Source: Mucilaginibacter sp. SJ (GTDB lineage Bacteria; Bacteroidota; Bacteroidia; Sphingobacteriales; Sphingobacteriaceae). From it: DNA of 64,000 nt. A program made the translations under genes and the position numbers. Positions 27,322 through 36,695 of the stretch are shown in pieces. How positions within the stretch are numbered: the first letter of the stretch is position 1; the number at the start of each line of letters is the position of its first letter. The stretch is from NCBI RefSeq assembly GCF_028993635.1, contig NZ_CP118631.1:5704001-5768000 (forward strand), in the 5' to 3' direction. The notes beneath the pieces were generated by a model. It was not told where the DNA came from, made no database searches, and saw only the letters and a list, made by a program, of their open reading frames with translations.

Positions 27322-28166
27322 AAATCCGTTATCACTTTTAATTAGGTAAATACAACATACAGTATTATCACTAATAATTTACAGTATAAGTTAGGCATGG
27401 CAAACCTTTGCATCGTCAGATTATCCACTAAATATTGTACTTAATACACTTGTAACCTTTAACAATTCGGCAATGTAAAAACAGTGTTTGTTGGCTGTGC
27501 CACAAGTGCCGGCGAATAATTTTCTAATATCCAGGTATTAAATGTTTGTTTGATGAATTTTCCTATAAGGACCGTTAGCGATCAAAAACTCATTTAATAC
27601 TCATTAAAAAATGATTTATCAGTTCGCTTAAATTTTGGCAGAACCTGTCATGTAATGCTGAAACATTAAGTTTATAAGGCACCCAAATGTAAATAATTAT
27701 TAATTGTATTTATAACAATAATTACGAAGAAAGAGCATTCGTTAAACCGGGAAAAAAAGGAAATAAAAGCTGAGCCATTGTAATAAACCCTGATAAAATG
27801 CCACTTTATCCCCGTAATATTGAGACTTTGCCCCCTTTTCAATTCCTACTTTTTAAAAGAAATTTAGGACAACCATATAAACACGGATTTTCTTCCTCCG
27901 ACATTACGTATAGCCATTTTTAATGGCTAATTAAATTACTGACGGTTACACTCCGCAGTGATTGACAGTTAATTATCGGCGAAAAATCTATTTGTTAAAA
28001 ACATCTGCCATGAGAATATTTGATTTGTGCCCGAATATACATTCGGTCAGTTCACTGCTAACCGATGTAATTCCCTTCATATTAATGCAGGGAAGAGCCC
28101 CGCCGTGATAAAAAATTAAAACCGATTGATCAAAAGAGCTACTTATTTAACACCTGATATAGAATT
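27322..28166. other. Divergent intergenic region between HTCS and GH5-lectin genes
   Basis: The gap is 845 AT-rich bases without a convincing gene. It must contain both promoters. The most structured part is the C-rich double box at 27804-27840, annotated separately. A leader of about 310 bases would lie between that promoter and the GH5 start codon. Confidence 0.5.
27804..27854 (+). promoter_or_regulatory. Candidate HTCS-binding double box and promoter of GH5-lectin gene
   Basis: CTTTATCCCC (27804-27813) is followed after exactly 16 bases by GCCCCCTTTTC (27830-27840), so the two CCCC blocks start 21 bases, about two helical turns, apart. A possible -7 element TACTTTTT lies at 27847-27854. 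The same arrangement with the same 16-base spacing is found upstream of the SusC gene of this PUL (35120-35155, minus strand). A shared spaced direct repeat is what a dimeric AraC-type DNA-binding domain would read; the assignment to the HTCS is inference. Confidence 0.5.
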
Positions 28167-29639
28167 ATGAGAAAAAATTTAACTACCGGGGCACTGTGCT
28201 GCCTGTTAGCCCTGGCCATGGGCTGTTCTAAAAACCCTATTCAAAAAGGCGCTGACCTGTCGGGCCAAAAATTTGGAAAACAATCATTTGCCCTTTCAAC
28301 TACCAATACAAACGGTTTCAGGGGTATAAACTGGGCCGACCCTAACGGAAACGAGGGAGATGGGAGGGTTGTATTACCCAGTGGTATGACAACATCGCTT
28401 ACCGCTACACAGGCAGCCACTTTGGCCACCAATATATCCAGTGCCGTTAAAGCAAGTGGCGGTACTACCATCAGGATGCCGATAAACCCCTGGACTGCCT
28501 CAAGTTCAACTTATTGGCCGGTTTACCAGGCTGCAATTAACGCCGTTGTGGCAAACGGCTGTAAAGTAATACTTTGTTACTGGCCGGTTGGGGTACACCA
28601 TGTACCTGATACTGCACAGTGGCATACTATGTGGACAACAGTAAATAATGTATATAAAAACAATACATCGGTATTATATGAGCCTATCAACGAACCGGTT
28701 GATTATTCAAGTACCGACCTCAACAACTTATATGCTGGTTTCTTAACCACCTATAGCCCGGCCGATGGCAAATGCATCTTTGATGGTACCGGCTATGCTG
28801 CCGATGTAACTGCTGTTGGTGCCGATTCAAGGTTAGCCAACCAGTATCTTGGACTGCATTGCTACTGGTGGTTCTGGGGCTCATACAATGTATGGTCAAG
28901 CTACTATAATATCATGTCGGCCCGTACAGGTTCATACGCATCACGTACCATAGTTACCGAGGTTGGTATCGAAACATTCAGGAACATGAGCTTCTGGTGG
29001 CAATGGGATACCGGCGTATATGTTGACCAGGCCTTCCTGACCGGATCGCTTGCCTACGCCAAGGATAATTCAATGGGGACAATAGCATGGTCGGGCGTTA
29101 ATGATATTGATACTTATCGGTGGTATACTGCAAACAATAACCTTACCGAGGTTAGCCCGGGTACTGCAAATATGTTCAGGTGGTCATGGAAGCTTACCGC
29201 TGCACCCGTATGGATAGGGCCGGTTGCTGACGGGCGATACCAACTTCAAAACCGTGCATCGGGCCTTATGCTTGATAACCTGGGCAGTACAACCGATGGT
29301 GCAGCTGTAGCTCAATGGGCATCAGGAACAAGCAACAATCAGAAATGGAATGTAAGCTACACTGCCGGTTATTATACTTTAAGTTGTGTTACAGGAAAAG
29401 AATGTCTTGATGTGGGTACTAATACTGCAAATGGATCAAATGTTTTACAATATGTTGTAGGCACGAGTACAAACCAACGTTGGTCGCTTGTTTCAACCGG
29501 AGATGGCTATTATAGGGTAATTAATCTAACCACAGGCAAGTGTCTTGATACCGGAGGTTTAACTGCCAATGGATCAGCTGTACAGCAGTGGCCACAGGGT
29601 TCAAGTTATAACCAGCAATGGAAACTTATTGCTCAATAG
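28167..29639 (+). CDS. GH5 glycosidase with C-terminal ricin-type lectin domain
   Basis: A 490-residue lipoprotein (lipobox AMGC, Cys20). The GH5 barrel (about 45-345) is from a different GH5 branch than the two enzymes of the first PUL: it starts FRGINWADP and has acid/base E176 in EPINEP and nucleophile E265 in VTEVGIE. A ricin-type beta-trefoil (about 355-490) carries three NQxW repeats (NQKW, NQRW, NQQW). GH5 members of this broad type include cellulases, mannanases and exo-glucanases, so the substrate is open. It stands divergent from the HTCS gene and shares a candidate operator with the SusC/SusD operon, so it belongs to that PUL. A hairpin terminator follows. Confidence 0.88.
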   Translation: MRKNLTTGALCCLLALAMGCSKNPIQKGADLSGQKFGKQSFALSTTNTNGFRGINWADPNGNEGDGRVVLPSGMTTSLTATQAATLATNISSAVKASGGTTIRMPINPWTASSSTYWPVYQAAINAVVANGCKVILCYWPVGVHHVPDTAQWHTMWTTVNNVYKNNTSVLYEPINEPVDYSSTDLNNLYAGFLTTYSPADGKCIFDGTGYAADVTAVGADSRLANQYLGLHCYWWFWGSYNVWSSYYNIMSARTGSYASRTIVTEVGIETFRNMSFWWQWDTGVYVDQAFLTGSLAYAKDNSMGTIAWSGVNDIDTYRWYTANNNLTEVSPGTANMFRWSWKLTAAPVWIGPVADGRYQLQNRASGLMLDNLGSTTDGAAVAQWASGTSNNQKWNVSYTAGYYTLSCVTGKECLDVGTNTANGSNVLQYVVGTSTNQRWSLVSTGDGYYRVINLTTGKCLDTGGLTANGSAVQQWPQGSSYNQQWKLIAQ

Positions 29640-29694
29640 AACATATTTAATTGCCAGGGTAAGCATCCCGCTTTAGTTTAGAAACACATTGTTG

Positions 29695-29724
29695 AAGGCT
29701 GTCTCAAAAGGACGGCCTTTTTTA
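29695..29724 (+). terminator. Rho-independent terminator of the GH5-lectin gene
   Basis: AAGGCTGTC (29695-29703) pairs with GACGGCCTT (29711-29719) through one G-T pair. The loop has seven bases and a T run follows. Confidence 0.8.
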
Positions 29725-29956
29725 GTATTCAATCAATTCATAATTACAGAGATTCTAAATTCGTGGGGCTTCAAAGCCGTTTCTTAAAATAAGTGAAAAG
29801 TATATCCATCATATCTCAATAGCTGTTTAAATTCTGTTTGAGAAGGTTTTACATAGAGCGGCATCACATTCGAAAGTCATTCCCTTTTAACCAGCCATAC
29901 ACTCTCCGATCTTTCACTAACAGGGCGTAAAATTTTCAATAAGCTACAAGATAGAT

Positions 29957-29980
29957 GCATTATAAATGCATTTATAATGC
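29957..29980. repeat. Perfect 24-bp palindrome
   Basis: GCATTATAAATG is followed directly by its exact reverse complement, with no spacer. It lies six bases from the SusC/SusD operon terminator. The rest of the 442-base gap 29640-30081 holds that terminator, the GH5 terminator and no gene that I can support. Confidence 0.75.
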
Positions 29981-29981
29981 G

Positions 29982-30024
29982 AAAACCCTCGATAGGTCGC
30001 CGCAATCGGCAGTCCTATCGAGGG
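29982..30024 (-). terminator. Terminator of the second PUL SusC/SusD operon
   Basis: CCCTCGATAGG (29986-29996) pairs perfectly with CCTATCGAGGG (30014-30024). On the minus strand the hairpin is followed by TTTT. It lies 58 bases after the SusD stop. Confidence 0.8.
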
Positions 30025-30081
30025 TTGTATAGTTAAAGAGGGGGGCAATCACATCATTTAATGATGTAATGTCCGGGAGCC

Positions 30082-31635
30082 CTAATATCCCGGATTGTTA
30101 GGCAACAATTTTTTATTAATATCAATATCAGCCTGAGGAATCGGCCAAAGCCACCCTTTGCCAGCGTCAAATGTCCTGGTCTCTAACTTAACCTGGCTAA
30201 ATTTCCAGGTAGATGGGCTTGCCGGGTTTTTTAGCAACGATTTGTCGTAGCCATACACGTCATGAACAAGGGATTGATCTTTCCATCGTAACATATCTGC
30301 ATACCGGGTGCCCTCCAAAAAGAATTCTACCCTGCGCTCATGACGTAAAACTGCGCGTAATTGCGACTGGCTTAGGCCTGCACCTTCTACACTTTCTACT
30401 GTTGGCATATTTACCCTTGCCCGTACCTGGTCAATGAGTGTATAGATTTCGGGTACAGTACTTCCGGATTCAATCAAGGCCTCGGCACGGATCAGTAATA
30501 CATCTGCATAACGCATCAGGATTGTATTTAAAGAGCAATTATTCGGGTCGGCAATGCCAATTGCTGCATATTTACGCGGACGGGCTCCTGACGGAACTAC
30601 ATCAGTGGCGGGTATGTAAGTAGTTGAACCCCACTGAGAGCCGGGCAGCACCACTGAAGCAGCCAGTCTTGGGTCGCGATTAACATACGGGTTTTGTGCA
30701 TTGTACCCCGAAGCCGAATTGGTAATTGGCAATCCATTGGTCATGTAATATGAATCGATCAGATCGGTGGTAACATTTGGCGTTGGCCAAACACTCAAAG
30801 ATAAGGCGGATGATGGCCAGGGTTGTGGCTGGGTGGTTGGAATATATTGGATATCAAAAATTACTTCGCTGTTGTTTTCATGCGCTTCATCAAATAATAA
30901 ACTATAATTTGGATATAAACTATAGGCTTTAAGATCAATCACATCCTGCGCTGCTTGCGCGGCATCGGCCCATTTTCCGTTATACAAAAGCACTTTTGCT
31001 TTGTAGGCCAGGGCGGCACCCTTTGTTGCACGACCCACGTCGGTACCAGAGTAAGAGGCTGGCAATGCCGCGGCGGCATCTGTAAGGTCGGTTACAACCT
31101 GGGCAAGTACAATAGCTTTGGCCGTTCTTGAAACATATGCGTCCGAAAGTGACTGAACTTGGGTAATTAAAGGTACATCGCCGAAATAAGCAATCAGATC
31201 AGCATAGGCGTAACCACGTAAAAACTTAGCCTCTCCTGCCATTTGGCTTTTTACTGTAGCATCAATGCTTGCAGCGGCAACATCCTTTAGGAACTCATTG
31301 GCCCTGGAGATAATAGTATAGTCCTGTGTCCACTTTGCATAGGGAGCCCAACTGTTGGTTGTTGTTTGCCATTCTCCAACTTCCTTTGAGCCTTGCCAGG
31401 CATCCTGGCAATAGGCGTTATCCGATTCAAAATCAAACTGAAAAAATTGTGCCGGTGTTGCATTGGGTTGTATCGCGTTGTAAATGCCAACCAAAGCCAT
31501 TTTTACCTGGGTTTCATTCTGGTAGAATGTGGAAGGCGATAAACGGTCATTCGGTGTCTTGTCCAAAAGGCCCTTCTTGCAGCTTGCAAGATTAATAACA
31601 GATAATACGGTTAATACTTTATATATATTTTTCAT
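30082..31635 (-). CDS. SusD/RagB-family nutrient-uptake outer-membrane lipoprotein
   Basis: A 517-residue lipoprotein (lipobox LASC, Cys19) with the N-terminal SusD signature LLDKTPNDRLSPSTFYQNE, a central GAALAYKAKVLLYNG, and the C-terminal MRYADVLLIRAEALIE and RHERRVEFFLEGTRYADMLRW motifs. It ends in the family-typical IPQADIDINKKLLPNNPGY. It partners with the SusC encoded 11 bases upstream. Within this PUL there is no extra SusE/SGBP-type lipoprotein gene between SusD and the terminator, so substrate capture at the surface depends on SusD and possibly on the lectin-bearing GH5. Family call is certain; ligand unknown. Confidence 0.96.
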   Translation of the reverse strand: MKNIYKVLTVLSVINLASCKKGLLDKTPNDRLSPSTFYQNETQVKMALVGIYNAIQPNATPAQFFQFDFESDNAYCQDAWQGSKEVGEWQTTTNSWAPYAKWTQDYTIISRANEFLKDVAAASIDATVKSQMAGEAKFLRGYAYADLIAYFGDVPLITQVQSLSDAYVSRTAKAIVLAQVVTDLTDAAAALPASYSGTDVGRATKGAALAYKAKVLLYNGKWADAAQAAQDVIDLKAYSLYPNYSLLFDEAHENNSEVIFDIQYIPTTQPQPWPSSALSLSVWPTPNVTTDLIDSYYMTNGLPITNSASGYNAQNPYVNRDPRLAASVVLPGSQWGSTTYIPATDVVPSGARPRKYAAIGIADPNNCSLNTILMRYADVLLIRAEALIESGSTVPEIYTLIDQVRARVNMPTVESVEGAGLSQSQLRAVLRHERRVEFFLEGTRYADMLRWKDQSLVHDVYGYDKSLLKNPASPSTWKFSQVKLETRTFDAGKGWLWPIPQADIDINKKLLPNNPGY

Positions 31636-31646
31636 GATTTTATCAT

Positions 31647-34600
31647 TTAGAAATTAACATTTACACCAGCGGTCATGACACGAACCTGCGGATACGCTTC
31701 GGCCCTCGTTTGATCTGTGGTTTGTTCGGGGTCAAAGCCTTTGAATTTGGTAAATGTGAACGCATTTTGCACATTAGCATAGATCCTCAATGAGCTTAAG
31801 CCAATTTTCTTAATTGCAGAAGGGCTCAGGGTATATCCCAATTCAATGTTCTTGATCCTTAAATAGGATGCGTTCTCCACATAAAAGGAAGAGTGGATAT
31901 TGTTCCTTACCCCATCCAATGTAAGGCGCGGATAGGTATTTGAGGGGTTTTGCGGTGTCCACCTGTTTAACCACCAGGTACCAAGGTTGGCAAAGCCGCT
32001 GAAAGGCGAAGCAATTTCATAGTAGGTATAACCTTGCATACCTTGTACGCCTTGTAAAAACGCGCCAAGGTCAAAGCCTTTCCAGGCCACATTGAAATTG
32101 AAAGCATACGTTACACTTGGAAACTGCTTCCCGATAACTTTACGGTCATGATTTTGGTCAACTATACCATCTCCATTAAGATCGGCATATTTAATATCGC
32201 CCGGTTGTGCGTTATAATCACTTACTTTAACAACACCTGGCTTAAGCGTATAAGTACGGCTTGCATAAGGTATAGACGCATCACTATTGTTTTGCCATGT
32301 AAAGTCAGAAATTTGGTAAATTCCGGTCATCTGATAACCGTAGAATGAATTGATAGCAGAACCAACAACAATAGCTTTTGGAGAAGCAAACTGCTGAGGT
32401 ACATTCATCGCGAGGATCTTGTTGACAATGTGCGAAACATTTAAAGAAGTCCTTAATTTAATACCATTATCAAATGCCTTTTTATACGAAATCCCGAGTT
32501 CGAAGCCCTTGTTTTGCACTTCACCAGCATTGGCCGTTGGAGCCGATTGAGCAATTGTTAGTGGAATCGGTTGGGTCAACAGCAAGTTTTTAGTCCTTTT
32601 ATCAAAATAATCCGCTGTAATTTCAATATTATTGTGCAAAGAGATGTCGAGGCCGAAATCAAGCTGCTGAGCTGTTTCCCATGTCAAATCTTTGTTAGTC
32701 ATTGCGGTAATGGCAACACCCGAGTAAAGAGTTCCGCCGAACGAATAGTTTTGACCCGAACTCAGGATATCACTGCCATTATAATAATTGCTGATATTTT
32801 GATTACCTAAACGGCCCCATGAAGTACGGATCTTTGCAAAATCAAGCCAACTCAGATCTTTCATAAAACCTTCTTTCGATATCACCCAGGCAGCTGAGAA
32901 TGAAGGAAATGTTCCCCATTGTTTCCCTTGAGCAAACCTGGATGAGCCGTCTCTTCTGATATTGGCTTCAAATAAATATTTGTCGTCAAATGAATAGCTA
33001 AAACGACCAAAAAGTGAACGAAGACCAAGGGCATAACTGCCTGCGTTATTGGTCTGCGTGGCGGCATCGCCAAGATTCAATACGCGTTGCGAGTTATTTA
33101 CAAAATGTGCACGGTAACCGCTTTGCCAATCATAAGTAAACTCCTCTTCGCTATAGCCGCCTAATAAATTAAATGCATGACGATTAATTGTCTTATTATA
33201 TTTCAGTAAACCCGTAAGCAGTGAGTGACCATCTATTTCGCTCGTTGTAGTCAGGTCGGATGGTAATTGCGTAACCGTTCCATTTTGATTTTGTAAGGTT
33301 ACATTGGCATGAAAAGCATTGCCATTAGTAGAGGTAACGTTATAACCGTAGGTAAGCTGCGCACTTAAACCGGGCAGGATTTTATACTCCGCTTCGGCCT
33401 GGCCGCTAAAATTATAACGTTTTGTAAGATTAGTACTGCCTTCTTTAATTTCACCATAATAATTCCGTTCTCCGTTAACAGAAACCCAGTTTCCGTTGGC
33501 ATCTTTAAGCGGATGTATTGGCGCGAGGGTTGCATACCATTCGGCATTCCAGAGATCGGTCGGCTCATTTTTTATCCCCACGTTACCGGATATATTGCCT
33601 GAAACACGCAGTTTTTTATCTTTAAGATGGTAGCTGTCAAGATTAAGACGAAAATCTGTTTTCTTGTAGTTAGTCGCAACCAGGATCCCATCCTGATCCA
33701 AATGACCCAGCATAAAGGAGTAGTTAACATTATCACTTCCTCCCGTTGCGCTAACCCGGTGATTTTGCATATAAGCGTTACCATAGTATACGTCGAAATA
33801 ATTGATATCTGGATACAACGGGTTGTTATGGGCAGCGTATTTTTGAATTACCGAATCGGGATACAATGGCGCAGAACCTGTATTTACAGCCGCTTCATTG
33901 TAAAGCGTTGTATATTGAACAGAATTTAACACCTTGGGCAACCTTGTCGGGCTTTGGATACCCGCATACCCGCTATAGTTAACCCGAACTTTGCCTGCTG
34001 ATCCGCGTTTGGTGGTGATTAATATAACACCATTTGCAGCACGGCTACCATAAATAGCTGATGATGCCGCATCTTTAAGCACCGAAATAGATTGAACGTC
34101 GTTAGGGTTTACATCTCCAATAGTTCCCGGGAAACCGTCAACTAATACTAATGGAGAATTATCTCCGAAAGTTCCTACCCCGCGGATGTCTATGACAGTA
34201 TTGTCATCTCCCGGTTTACCCGAGCTTTGCAGCGCAAAAACACCTGAAACTGTACCTTGCAGTGCCTGACTGGTATTTGTCAAAGGCCTGCTTTCCAGAT
34301 CCTGTGTATTTACAATACCCACAGAGCCGGTAAGGTTTTCTTTCTTCTGCGTTCCGTAACCTACTACTACCACATCGTTGAGCGTTTTCATCGATGGCTG
34401 AAGCTTTATGGCGATATCCGTCTTTCCGCCTACGGCTATTTCAACTTTCTCGTAAGAGATGTAGGTTACAACGAGCACCGCATTTTCCGGCACATTGCTA
34501 AGTTGAAAGTTACCCTTTATATCACTTAGCGTACCTTTATTGGTTCCCTTGACACTGATAGAAACACCTACCAGAGGCTGGCCGTTGGAGGCGTCTATGA

Positions 34601-34787
34601 CGGATCCTTTTACAGTAATCGCAGCTTTATCAGGAGCTATTTGAGCGATTATCGGGCTACTTGTGTGAATTAAATTGGGAATTGACGCGTTAGCACCGAT
34701 TGGCAATATAAATAATGCCAAAGTTTTAAGTGTGGTGCGAAAACCCCTGGAATACAAATAATTTGAAATAAGTAATTTTCGTTTCAT
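31647..34787 (-). CDS. SusC/RagA-family TonB-dependent outer-membrane transporter
   Basis: A 1046-residue transporter. The N-terminus has a long signal region (about 1-55). It is followed by a CarboxypepD_reg-like domain (about 57-140), the LNDVVVVGYGTQKK signature, a plug (about 150-260) and the C-terminal barrel. There is no STN domain, consistent with control by the neighbouring HTCS rather than by sigma/anti-sigma signalling. It is first in a two-gene operon with SusD. The start codon follows a leader of about 320 bases if the double box at 35120-35155 marks its promoter. Confidence 0.96.
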   Translation of the reverse strand: MKRKLLISNYLYSRGFRTTLKTLALFILPIGANASIPNLIHTSSPIIAQIAPDKAAITVKGSVIDASNGQPLVGVSISVKGTNKGTLSDIKGNFQLSNVPENAVLVVTYISYEKVEIAVGGKTDIAIKLQPSMKTLNDVVVVGYGTQKKENLTGSVGIVNTQDLESRPLTNTSQALQGTVSGVFALQSSGKPGDDNTVIDIRGVGTFGDNSPLVLVDGFPGTIGDVNPNDVQSISVLKDAASSAIYGSRAANGVILITTKRGSAGKVRVNYSGYAGIQSPTRLPKVLNSVQYTTLYNEAAVNTGSAPLYPDSVIQKYAAHNNPLYPDINYFDVYYGNAYMQNHRVSATGGSDNVNYSFMLGHLDQDGILVATNYKKTDFRLNLDSYHLKDKKLRVSGNISGNVGIKNEPTDLWNAEWYATLAPIHPLKDANGNWVSVNGERNYYGEIKEGSTNLTKRYNFSGQAEAEYKILPGLSAQLTYGYNVTSTNGNAFHANVTLQNQNGTVTQLPSDLTTTSEIDGHSLLTGLLKYNKTINRHAFNLLGGYSEEEFTYDWQSGYRAHFVNNSQRVLNLGDAATQTNNAGSYALGLRSLFGRFSYSFDDKYLFEANIRRDGSSRFAQGKQWGTFPSFSAAWVISKEGFMKDLSWLDFAKIRTSWGRLGNQNISNYYNGSDILSSGQNYSFGGTLYSGVAITAMTNKDLTWETAQQLDFGLDISLHNNIEITADYFDKRTKNLLLTQPIPLTIAQSAPTANAGEVQNKGFELGISYKKAFDNGIKLRTSLNVSHIVNKILAMNVPQQFASPKAIVVGSAINSFYGYQMTGIYQISDFTWQNNSDASIPYASRTYTLKPGVVKVSDYNAQPGDIKYADLNGDGIVDQNHDRKVIGKQFPSVTYAFNFNVAWKGFDLGAFLQGVQGMQGYTYYEIASPFSGFANLGTWWLNRWTPQNPSNTYPRLTLDGVRNNIHSSFYVENASYLRIKNIELGYTLSPSAIKKIGLSSLRIYANVQNAFTFTKFKGFDPEQTTDQTRAEAYPQVRVMTAGVNVNF

Positions 34788-35104
34788 AATTGGGTTATTA
34801 ATAATTTAGATTGTTGGGTATTGGCAAAAGACAGTTACGTTAACGCTGTTGGTATGTAAGGCACCGACAACCGAAAGACATAATTTAAATGAAGCTCTCA
34901 GGGTTAGCAATAAAAGACAATTGCCCGGACAGGTATTTATCCTGACATTTTTCGGAATGTTTTCAATTAAGATGCAGGTGGCTTCCCTTTCCTGGGAGCA
35001 TGCGCTGCTTTCGGATTTTTTCTCATCATGGGTTTTAATTAACAGTATAATTGGTTACACGAATTGTTATCTCTGAATGACCATTCGAGAGATGCAAAGT
35101 CTTT

Positions 35105-35160
35105 GAAAAACACAGAAAACAAAAGGGGCTAACCAGCAAAAAAGAGGGGACAAAAGGGGA
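35105..35160 (-). promoter_or_regulatory. Candidate HTCS-binding box upstream of the second PUL SusC
   Basis: Read on the minus strand, TTTTGTCCCC (35155-35146) is followed after exactly 16 bases by GCCCCTTTTG (35129-35120). One more CCCC lies ten bases further upstream. The paired blocks and their spacing match 27804-27840 before the GH5-lectin gene. A T-rich octamer at 35112-35105 occupies the same place as the presumed -7 element there. Distances from the box to the start codons are also alike (about 338 and 333 bases). Confidence 0.5.
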
Positions 35161-35449
35161 GTTTTCAGTTGAAAAAAGCACTTAGCCAGCGAATCGGAAT
35201 TTTGTATGGTGACGTATGGCATGCTAACAAAAAGAATGTAAAATGATAATTCCTTACCATTTACCTAAATGAGTGAGATGGAAAGTAAATGTTATTAAAA
35301 AGATCTTCGCCGATTATCTGGATGGGAAGCAGGCTTTTGTCATCCACAAAGAAGTACATAGTGTTATCTTCACAAAGATCCTGCCCCTGGTTTAGGTAGC
35401 TCGCAGGATTATTCACAGGTTTTATGAAATATATATTTAAGAAGAAGTG

Positions 35450-35479
35450 TTTGTGTGAACGATAAATAAATTATATTTG
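35450..35479 (+). promoter_or_regulatory. Canonical Bacteroidota promoter of the tail-fibre-like gene
   Basis: TTTG (35450-35453), an 18-base spacer, then TATATTTG (35472-35479) match the TTTG-N19-TAnnTTTG consensus with one base less spacing. The predicted start of transcription is about 160 bases before the coding start. Confidence 0.6.
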
Positions 35480-35645
35480 AAGAACCTAAATTCTTATCAT
35501 ATGACCTTTTATCCCCATCGTAATATTTCGTCATTAAGGCCTTGCAAAGGTCTGCAATCGTATTTTATATCTAAATTCCTTACGTAATCGGGATGATACG
35601 ACAATGTATTTCAATAAGCATAAAACACCTTAAATCTAATCATTC

Positions 35646-36695
35646 ATGAAACTTACTTACACAATTCTTTCCGCGCTCTTATTATTGACCATCAATAGCT
35701 ACGCGCAAAACACATTTCCGGCAACCGGCAACGTTGGTATCGGCACAACAAGCCCAACCCTGGGCTTATTACATCTAAATGGCTCAGGAGCTGATTTTTT
35801 ATCTATGAATCAAACTAACTCATCTCAATATGTTCAACTAAACGCCTACAACAATGCCAGTTTCAGGATTGTTCAAAGAAGCAACGCCCCTTTGACACTC
35901 TGGACTAATACAATAGAAAGAATGCGTATAGATCAAACCGGCAACGTAGGTATTGGTACAGCAACCCCGCAAACCAATCTTCATATCATAAGCTCAGGTA
36001 CAAACATTGATGGGGGTAATAGTCTTAGTGCTGTAGGAGGCGGTCTGATTATCCAGGGAAATACAGGTGGACGATCCGACGTTCAGGGAGCCCAGTTAGA
36101 GTTTGTAATTCCGGCAAATACAGATGGCAGCAACGCCTGGGGGCAGGGCAGGATAATAACTGTGGCGGGTAATGCCAGTAATGCAAACGCTGTAGGCAAA
36201 ATGATCATCGGTACAAGAAGATCGTTTAATAAGTTAGGTACCGGTTCTCAATGGTATTATGGCAACGATCTGGTTATTGACGGCGTGGGAAATATTGGCA
36301 TTGGAACATTGACACCAGATCAAAAGCTGTCTGTAAACGGAACTATCCATTCCAAATCCGTAGTGATCGATTTGAACGGATGGAGCGATTATGTTTTCAA
36401 AAAAGATTATAGGTTGCCATCATTGAGCGATGTTAAAGCTTACATTGACCAAAATCAGCATTTACCGGAAATTCCTTCAGAACAGGAGATTTTGAAAAAA
36501 GGACTGAATGTAGGCGAAATGAATAGCTTGCTGATGAAGAAAATAGAAGAGCTGACTCTATATCTGATCGAAAAAGACCAAATCATTAAAGAACAACAAA
36601 AGAAGTTGTCTGACCAGGAGCTAATAAATAAGGCTTCTGAAGAACGCTTGAAACGAGTAGAGATGGCATTAGATTCATTAAAAAACAAGCAATAA
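35646..36695 (+). CDS. Secreted tail-fibre-like repeat protein, function unknown
   Basis: A 349-residue protein with a signal peptide (cleavage after NSYAQ). It contains three NVGIGT-type beta-repeats (about residues 29, 99 and 217) of the sort found in phage tail-fibre and adhesin stalks. A conserved tail segment (SDYVFKKDYRLPSLSDV, then HLPEIPSEQEILKKG and GEMNSLLMKKIEELTLYLIE) leads into a coiled coil (about 295-347). Proteins of this layout are common in Bacteroidota genomes outside prophages and are usually left hypothetical. The tail resembles the post-chaperone region of trimeric fibres, so a secreted trimeric fibre is plausible. There are no phage genes around it, and it stands alone between two long non-coding gaps. 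Function unknown. Confidence 0.7.
   Translation: MKLTYTILSALLLLTINSYAQNTFPATGNVGIGTTSPTLGLLHLNGSGADFLSMNQTNSSQYVQLNAYNNASFRIVQRSNAPLTLWTNTIERMRIDQTGNVGIGTATPQTNLHIISSGTNIDGGNSLSAVGGGLIIQGNTGGRSDVQGAQLEFVIPANTDGSNAWGQGRIITVAGNASNANAVGKMIIGTRRSFNKLGTGSQWYYGNDLVIDGVGNIGIGTLTPDQKLSVNGTIHSKSVVIDLNGWSDYVFKKDYRLPSLSDVKAYIDQNQHLPEIPSEQEILKKGLNVGEMNSLLMKKIEELTLYLIEKDQIIKEQQKKLSDQELINKASEERLKRVEMALDSLKNKQ

Larger units (their letters stand above)
34788..35645. other. Divergent intergenic region between SusC and tail-fibre-like genes
   Basis: There is no supported gene in these 858 bases. The region holds the proposed HTCS double box of the SusC operon (35105-35160) and a canonical promoter for the rightward gene (35450-35479). 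Both are annotated separately. A 75-codon open frame at 34849-35076 has no recognizable domain. Confidence 0.5.

Noticed and set aside
34849..35076. Small plus-strand open frame of 75 codons
   Set aside because: It overlaps the leader of the SusC operon on the other strand and has no recognizable family.
35453..35466. Fifth LacI-type operator near TGTGTGAACG
   Set aside because: Only one half-site matches and the central CG and right arm are missing.
35646..36695. Prophage remnant
   Set aside because: The NVGIGT repeats resemble tail fibres, but no capsid, portal, integrase or lysis gene is near, and the protein has a secretory signal.
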